Source of the DNA: Tepidibacter formicigenes DSM 15518
Lineage (GTDB): Bacteria > Bacillota > Clostridia > Peptostreptococcales > Peptostreptococcaceae
Assembly (NCBI RefSeq): GCF_900142235.1
Contig: NZ_FRAE01000019.1
Coordinates: 1 to 42,782, forward strand
DNA: 42,782 nt
Reading direction: 5' to 3'
A model generated the notes under the pieces. It was not told the DNA's origin and made no database searches. It was given only the letters and a program-made list of their open reading frames with translations. Shown here piece after piece: positions 40,038 through 42,782 of this stretch (within the stretch, counting starts at the first letter, position 1; each line of letters opens with the position of its first letter). Both the position numbers and the translations under genes were made by a program.

Positions 40038-41225
40038 ATGAACAAAAACAATCAAAAGGATTGGACTGTTTTAATTTATATAAATGGAAACAATGATATT
40101 GAACCTGAAATACGAAAAGCTATGTTAGATATAAAAAATATTGTTATAAATGATAATATAAATGTATTAGTTCAAATTGGAAGAGAAGAATGGGAATTGG
40201 TTAAAATTATAAGACCTATGGATTCTTTACCTGAGTCAGATGATAAATGGGTGGGGGTAAGGAGGTATTATTTTTCAAAAGAAAATAATACCTTGCTTAA
40301 AGATTTAGGAAAAATAAGTATGGCTGATCCTATGTGCTTATATGATTTTATAAAATGGGGTATTAAAAATTACCCTTCTAAAAATTATATGTTAATACTT
40401 GGAGGCCATGGCTGTGTATTAAAGGGTGCATTAGCAGATTATAGCCAAGACAATCCTTATATGATGGGTATTCCAGAAATGAATATTGCAATTGATAAAG
40501 CATGTAAAAAAATAAATAGTAATATAGATATTTTAGTTATAGACATGTGCTACTTCAACTTACTTGAAATAATATATGAATTTGGAAAAGATAAAGAGCA
40601 TTCTGTAAAAAATATATTAACATATATAGGTGAAGGACCTATTCAAGGACTTCCTTATGATAAAATGATAAATTTATTAGAAGGAAATAATACAGATTAT
40701 ATAATAAAAAAAATTATTAATAATCTAAATTACAATTTAGCAGCTTTTGAAGTTAATAATACTAAATTTAAAGAAATAAAGAGTCTGTTTAATGATTTAG
40801 GTGATTGTTATTTAAATAACAAAAAAGAAGAGTTAAAGCCTTATGAGATAATTTCTTATTTAGATATTAAACAACCATGGCATAGTATCGTAAAAGATAT
40901 TCAAGCTGAAATGAACTCTATTATTATTCACTCTAAACGAATAAATAATAATCTAGGAAGAATAAATCTTATGACTCAAGTTCCATCTGATTTTAATCAG
41001 CTATATGCTTATTATAAATTAAGCTTTAATCAAAATAATAAATGGTCGTATCTAGTAAGTAATAAAAAAGCTATCGATAGTATAAAATTAGAATTAATCC
41101 CTATAAAGATATCTCATAAAGCTATATGTGAACTTATTTCAATAATGAATCCATCGTTAAATGTAGATGATAAAGAAATTATATTAAATAATCTATTTAA
41201 ATACAAAAATTGGAAACTAAAGTAA
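40038..41225 (+). CDS. Clostripain-family (C11) cysteine peptidase, no signal peptide
   Basis: The 395-aa protein begins with DWTVLIYINGNNDIEPEI and carries the C11 catalytic pair: H124 in LILGGHGCVLKG and C171 in ILVIDMCYFNLLE. C11 enzymes cut after Arg or Lys and are usually secreted; this one has no signal peptide from the chosen ATG (40038, AAAGAGGT site). A hydrophobic upstream extension (from 39951) lacks a ribosome site. It lies among Cys-rich spore-surface genes, so a role in processing coat proteins is possible (inference). Confidence 0.8.
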   Translation: MNKNNQKDWTVLIYINGNNDIEPEIRKAMLDIKNIVINDNINVLVQIGREEWELVKIIRPMDSLPESDDKWVGVRRYYFSKENNTLLKDLGKISMADPMCLYDFIKWGIKNYPSKNYMLILGGHGCVLKGALADYSQDNPYMMGIPEMNIAIDKACKKINSNIDILVIDMCYFNLLEIIYEFGKDKEHSVKNILTYIGEGPIQGLPYDKMINLLEGNNTDYIIKKIINNLNYNLAAFEVNNTKFKEIKSLFNDLGDCYLNNKKEELKPYEIISYLDIKQPWHSIVKDIQAEMNSIIIHSKRINNNLGRINLMTQVPSDFNQLYAYYKLSFNQNNKWSYLVSNKKAIDSIKLELIPIKISHKAICELISIMNPSLNVDDKEIILNNLFKYKNWKLK

Positions 41226-41261
41226 AAAAAATAGTGCGAAGTTAAATGCACTATTTTTTAT
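41225..41261. terminator. Bidirectional terminator after the C11 peptidase gene
   Basis: AAATAGTGC pairs with GCACTATTT around an 11-nt loop, flanked by A and T runs. Confidence 0.8.
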
Positions 41262-41811
41262 CACTTCTAAAAATAGGAGTTATTTCTTCTTCAGAAAAAG
41301 GAGTTCCTCTAGGTGGTCGTTGTTTTAACGGTTTTTGATTACATCCAGGGGTGCATATTTCATCTTCACCAAACATACATTTAGGTAGATTGGGATCAGA
41401 TGGATTTTTAATGTCACCATCTTTAATAGCAACAATACCTGGTATCTTTTCAAAACATCCATCTAGTATAAATGAAAATGTTATTTTGTTAAGGTTATTA
41501 GGGTCGATAGTACCATTGTTTTTATCCCAATGTATGGTAGCTGGTAAATTATTAAGACAATTTCCTTGTCCTGAGTCGTTAACTTTCCCTCCGCCTCTAT
41601 CAATAAAATTAGATTCAGTAAAAGTTTCACATATTTCTACAGAAAAGTTACTAAGAGCATCTAACCTATCATAAGTTATATCTGTAACTATATATTCCCA
41701 TAATTGCATATTATTATTACAAGAAACTTTTACTTTTATATTATAATTTAACACTTTATTGTTAGACTGTTTTATACCTAATATTGTAGTTTCTGTAAGG
41801 CATGTAGCCAT
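41251..41811 (-). CDS. 186-aa Cys-containing probable spore-surface protein
   Basis: The protein starts MATCLTETTILGIKQSNNKV and has eight or more Cys residues, including a C-terminal ICTPGCNQKP motif before a Pro-rich stretch RPPRGTPF. The middle looks beta-rich with Gly/Asn turns. No signal peptide. No family recognised. I chose the ATG at 41811 because AAAGGAGG lies 7 nt upstream; the longer frame from 41853 has no ribosome site. It is 60 nt downstream of the next gene's stop and probably shares its transcript. Confidence 0.72.
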   Translation of the reverse strand: MATCLTETTILGIKQSNNKVLNYNIKVKVSCNNNMQLWEYIVTDITYDRLDALSNFSVEICETFTESNFIDRGGGKVNDSGQGNCLNNLPATIHWDKNNGTIDPNNLNKITFSFILDGCFEKIPGIVAIKDGDIKNPSDPNLPKCMFGEDEICTPGCNQKPLKQRPPRGTPFSEEEITPIFRSDKK

Positions 41812-41871
41812 TATATACCTCCTTTCAAATTGAGATATAATTGTAGAACTCATTATTAATACGGTTATTTT

Positions 41872-42453
41872 TTATTTAACAGTAAGTGTTCCTGGAGCTT
41901 GTTGACATAGTTGAACTAATAATTGTACTATTTGATCAAGTTTCATTTCTAATTTAATATTTTTAATTGCCTGTTTAATTTTAATAGTTTCACCGTCATT
42001 ATCACCGACAATACTTAACGTGTCCTCTCCACTGATAGACTCTAGTTGACATTTTGGTGTTAAACCCTCCTCTATACATTTTCTATCAATTTTACACTTT
42101 TTAAAAGTAAATGTAAAATCTTGGCATATGCGTGATACAGGAAATTCAACTATTTTTGGAGCTCCACCAGATACTTTTTTAATAGCAATGCTTTCACATA
42201 TTAAAAATCCTAAAAATGTAACTTCGAATTTTCCAGTTTTTTCAATAAATTTCGTTCTACATCCTGTAGATATAATAGAAACCTTAGTGTTTTCTTTATC
42301 AATTTCAACCGCTTGACTAGGGAATGGATTATCAATCGTATTAAAGAAAGTAAAAGGTCCTGGAATAGTAAAATCATCTTCACAAAGCACTCTATTTGTT
42401 TTTATTAATTCACAACCACAACAAAAGCCTAAGCATTTATTATCATCAGCCAT
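41872..42453 (-). CDS. 193-aa Cys-rich probable spore-surface protein
   Basis: The protein begins MADDNKCLGFCCGCELIKTN, a tight Cys cluster, continues with beta-rich segments (KFEVTFLGFLICESIAIKKV) and ends with a helical LEMKLDQIVQLLVQLCQQAP stretch. About twelve cysteines; no signal peptide or membrane segment. No family recognised. A GGGAGG site precedes the ATG. No sigma-K-like promoter is evident in the 130 nt upstream. With the following gene and the 274-aa gene it forms a set of intracellular, Cys-rich proteins. Confidence 0.72.
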   Translation of the reverse strand: MADDNKCLGFCCGCELIKTNRVLCEDDFTIPGPFTFFNTIDNPFPSQAVEIDKENTKVSIISTGCRTKFIEKTGKFEVTFLGFLICESIAIKKVSGGAPKIVEFPVSRICQDFTFTFKKCKIDRKCIEEGLTPKCQLESISGEDTLSIVGDNDGETIKIKQAIKNIKLEMKLDQIVQLLVQLCQQAPGTLTVK

Positions 42454-42599
42454 AATTTAAAATCCTCCCTCTATATACTTTTATTTTCTCTTAAATACTC
42501 TCTATTTCTTACAATTTCATAAATTGATAGATATAATTTTTGGATATAACTTCAACATATTCAATTTTATGGATATAGAAATGTATAACCCCAGAAAAT

Positions 42600-42782
42600 C
42601 AGTGTTTTTACCAAAATATTACTGGAATTAATCCACTAATTTCATGGCGACGTACCCTCCCATGTCTCACAGGATCAATGTCCCTAAATTCCTTCGTTCA
42701 GTCTATCCATGATGTGGTATCAGCTATGCTCCTTTGCGGGGTCAAATGCCCTAATGGTTAATATATCTGCTGAATTCCTAGC
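42600..42782 (-). ncRNA. HEARO/omega-like structured RNA, cut by the window edge
   Basis: This stretch is much richer in G and C than its surroundings. Read on the minus strand it contains AAAGGAGCATAGCTG, then ATACCACATCATGG, and further on GGGAGGGTACGTCGCC. These resemble, from memory, the conserved core and 3' end of HEARO/omega RNAs of IscB/IsrB elements. Pairings visible: TCAGC/GCTGA (42720-42724 with 42769-42773), GGG/CCC near 42738-42751, and CATGG/CCATG (42643-42663). No IscB/IsrB gene follows on the minus strand, where spore genes lie instead. The interval 42454-42600 is AT-rich with no gene. Confidence 0.55.

Overview
The window is AT-rich (roughly 28% GC by eye), uses strong GGAGG-type ribosome sites with some TTG and GTG starts, and carries many endospore genes. 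It looks like chromosomal DNA of an anaerobic, amino-acid-fermenting, spore-forming Clostridia, and the mix of genes suggests Peptostreptococcaceae (Paraclostridium/Clostridioides-like). That family placement is an inference. The left edge cuts an IS4-type transposase. The right edge holds a structured RNA that resembles the HEARO/omega RNA of IscB/IsrB transposons.

Layout. 0-11.4 kb is mostly housekeeping: a glycine-riboswitch-controlled AlsT symporter, a small siroheme/Fe-S protein, a CNNM/CBS membrane protein, a YtvI-like permease, peptidase T, a DUF1294 protein, a PII-like protein, a phosphodiesterase, NAD kinase, an RluA-type pseudouridine synthase, an NdpA-like nucleoid protein and a lone acyl carrier protein. 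11.5-13.4 kb holds an anchored small protein followed by five tiny hydrophobic Cys-rich genes. Each of the five has a sigma-K-like promoter (ACA, exactly 16 nt, CATAnnnTA), a 5'-terminal hairpin and its own terminator. 13.5-20.4 kb carries a LacI-type regulator, hutH, a SARP/AfsR-like ATPase regulator and a stand-alone DnaB-type ATPase. 20.4-22.8 kb is an ArsR-controlled heavy-metal P-type ATPase whose reading frame contains an in-frame UGA, a likely selenocysteine codon.

22.9-29.5 kb is a spore-coat block: CotE, a sugar-nucleotide epimerase, two CotS-type kinase-fold proteins, a GT4 glycosyltransferase and UDP-glucose dehydrogenase. This gene set matches the Bacillus subtilis cotS/ytcABC region. 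29.7-34.5 kb is the rest of histidine degradation (hutU-ftcD-hutI-fchA), which with hutH takes histidine to glutamate and a one-carbon unit on tetrahydrofolate. 34.6-37.2 kb has two divergent small genes with back-to-back sigma-K-like promoters, a roughly 330-nt probable non-coding RNA containing two near-identical 83-nt modules, and a SpoVB/MurJ-type flippase. 37.3-42.8 kb has an MTA/SAH deaminase-like amidohydrolase, a DUF1540-like peptide, a clostripain-family peptidase and three Cys-rich probable spore-surface proteins.

Three themes link the genes. First, amino-acid and one-carbon metabolism (glycine uptake, histidine breakdown, peptide hydrolysis). Second, late mother-cell sporulation, tied together by eight sigma-K-like promoters. 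Third, compact convergent gene pairs whose stop codons lie inside perfectly palindromic bidirectional terminators. The strongest leads are the UGA-containing ATPase, the tandem micro-gene array, the duplicated-module RNA and the nuclease-less omega-like RNA. No CRISPR array, tRNA or rRNA was seen.
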